Source: Streptomyces sp. HUAS ZL42
GTDB taxonomy: Bacteria; Actinomycetota; Actinomycetes; Streptomycetales; Streptomycetaceae
Reading direction: 5' to 3'
DNA length: 64,000 nt
Assembly (NCBI RefSeq): GCF_040782645.1
Contig: NZ_CP160403.1
Coordinates: forward strand, 6,173,001 to 6,237,000
Shown here: one piece after another, positions 63,218 to 64,000 of the stretch
How the letters are laid out: each line of letters opens with the position of its first letter
Numbering within the stretch: the stretch's first letter is position 1
Notes under the pieces: model-generated
What the model was told of the DNA's origin: nothing
What the model saw: the letters and a program-made list of their open reading frames with translations, nothing else
Database searches by the model: none
Made by a program: the position numbers and the translations under genes

Positions 63218-64000
63218 ATGTCCGGGGAACCTGAGGCGTCGTTGAGGGGGTGCAGCGGATTGCCGGGGAGTACGGGAAGTCCGAGGAGTGGTGGTGCTCC
63301 GGGGATTGTGGTGACGGGGCGCTACCGGCTGGTCGAAAGCATTGGCCAGGGGGGAATGGGGCGTGTGTGGCGTGCCACGGACGAAATGCTCGACCGGCCG
63401 GTCGCCGTCAAGGAAATGCGCATAGACGGCCTCGATCCGGAGGACACCCGCACCCGCCGTGAACGAACCCTGCGCGAGGCCCGCGCCACGGCCAGGATCG
63501 ACCACCCCAACGTCGTACGGGTCTACGACGTCGTGGACGAGGGCGAACGCCTGTGGATCGTCATGGAGTTGGTGGCGGGCCGCTCCCTCGAGCGGATCAT
63601 GGCGGAGGACGGACCGCTGGGCCTGGCGGAGGCGGCACGGATCGGACTGGGCCTGGTCGCGGCGTTGCGGCAGGTCCACGCGGGAGGAGTCCTGCACCGG
63701 GACATCAAACCGGGCAACGTCATCGTCGAGACCGGCGCACGCGGTCGCGTCGTCCTCACCGACTTCGGCATCGCCGCCATCCAGGACGCCAAGGCGCTCA
63801 CCATGGTCGGCATGCTGGTCGGCTCCCCGGACTACATGGCTCCCGAACGCGTCTCCGGCCGCCCGCAGGGACCGCCGTCCGACGTGTGGTCCCTGGGTGC
63901 CACCCTCTGCGCGGCCCTCGGCGGCCGCTCCCCGTTCTCCCGCGACACCACCCTGGCCACGCTGCACGCCGTCCTCTACGAGGAGCCGGAACTCCCCGCG
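63218..64000 (+). CDS. Ser/Thr protein kinase, N-terminal part (cut by window edge)
   Basis: A Hanks-type kinase domain begins at about residue 33: YRLVESIGQGGMGRVWRATD, Lys in PVAVKEMRI, HRDIKPGNVI, DFGIAA and the APE motif YMAPERVSG, all intact, so an active kinase is expected. It runs off the right edge after about 260 residues, so C-terminal sensor domains cannot be seen. ATG 63218 has GAGG directly before it; GTG 63311 nearer the domain is an alternative. Not related to the PknG-like kinase at 13103-15601. Confidence 0.9.
   Translation, partial: MSGEPEASLRGCSGLPGSTGSPRSGGAPGIVVTGRYRLVESIGQGGMGRVWRATDEMLDRPVAVKEMRIDGLDPEDTRTRRERTLREARATARIDHPNVVRVYDVVDEGERLWIVMELVAGRSLERIMAEDGPLGLAEAARIGLGLVAALRQVHAGGVLHRDIKPGNVIVETGARGRVVLTDFGIAAIQDAKALTMVGMLVGSPDYMAPERVSGRPQGPPSDVWSLGATLCAALGGRSPFSRDTTLATLHAVLYEEPELPA

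Overview
The window reads as chromosomal DNA of a Streptomyces. G+C is very high, GTG starts are common, start regions often carry GGAGG-like sites, TTA leucine codons are rare, and gene content and order match the region I know from S. coelicolor around csnR-csnEFGHK, malQ, asd and pepN. The species assignment comes from recalled gene order, not from a search. I saw no rRNA, tRNA, transposase, phage gene or CRISPR array.

Layout. 1-6979: an ABC exporter of the FtsX/MacB type on the minus strand (two large permeases, then an ATPase cut by the window edge), with an 11-copy minisatellite inserted between permease and ATPase. 7132-8761: a truncated globin (GlbO type) and a protein-isoaspartate methyltransferase-like gene. 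8742-19566: a seven-gene minus-strand signalling cluster, in transcription order GlnX-like membrane protein, GlnH-like anchored glutamate-binding protein, unknown helical protein, PknG-like kinase, PP2C phosphatase, VWA protein and FHA protein. 19567-20172: a gene-free block of Streptomyces interspersed repeats. 20173-26892: the csnR-csnE-csnF-csnG-csnH-csnK chitosan-oligosaccharide/glucosamine operon with a CsnR-type operator. 27113-31771: MscS channel, HNH endonuclease, and a PadR-regulated ABC/FtsX pair. 31950-34634: a small protein, malQ, and a small membrane protein.

34738-39910: a TetR/FAD-monooxygenase divergon with a striking array of six operators, a MarR/DMT-efflux divergon with a 28-bp palindrome, and an M14 carboxypeptidase. 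39826-40251: the convergent junction between that gene and pepN is present three times in tandem, terminator hairpin included. 40252-46011: pepN, a DUF1203 gene, asd, and an ECF sigma factor with its membrane partner. 46064-54463: secreted subtilisin, NUDIX, Tat-exported metallophosphoesterase with a candidate PHO box, GT4 glycosyltransferase, and small unknown genes. 54560-64000: AbiEi/DUF559-type protein, a second pepN, a DsbA-like protein, a DUF574 methyltransferase, bioY, an FAD oxidase, an LPKTG surface protein, and the start of a second Ser/Thr kinase.

The most interesting system is the 8.7-19.6 kb cluster. It joins a mycobacterial-type amino-acid sensing set (GlnX/GlnH/PknG) to a phosphatase, a MIDAS VWA protein and an FHA phosphopeptide reader. 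Kinase, phosphatase and FHA protein all carry N-terminal zinc ribbons. The helical protein in the middle contains a TTA codon, which would make its synthesis depend on the developmental tRNA BldA. Starts were chosen by reading frame, ribosome-binding site and family length. All positions come from reading the sequence by eye.
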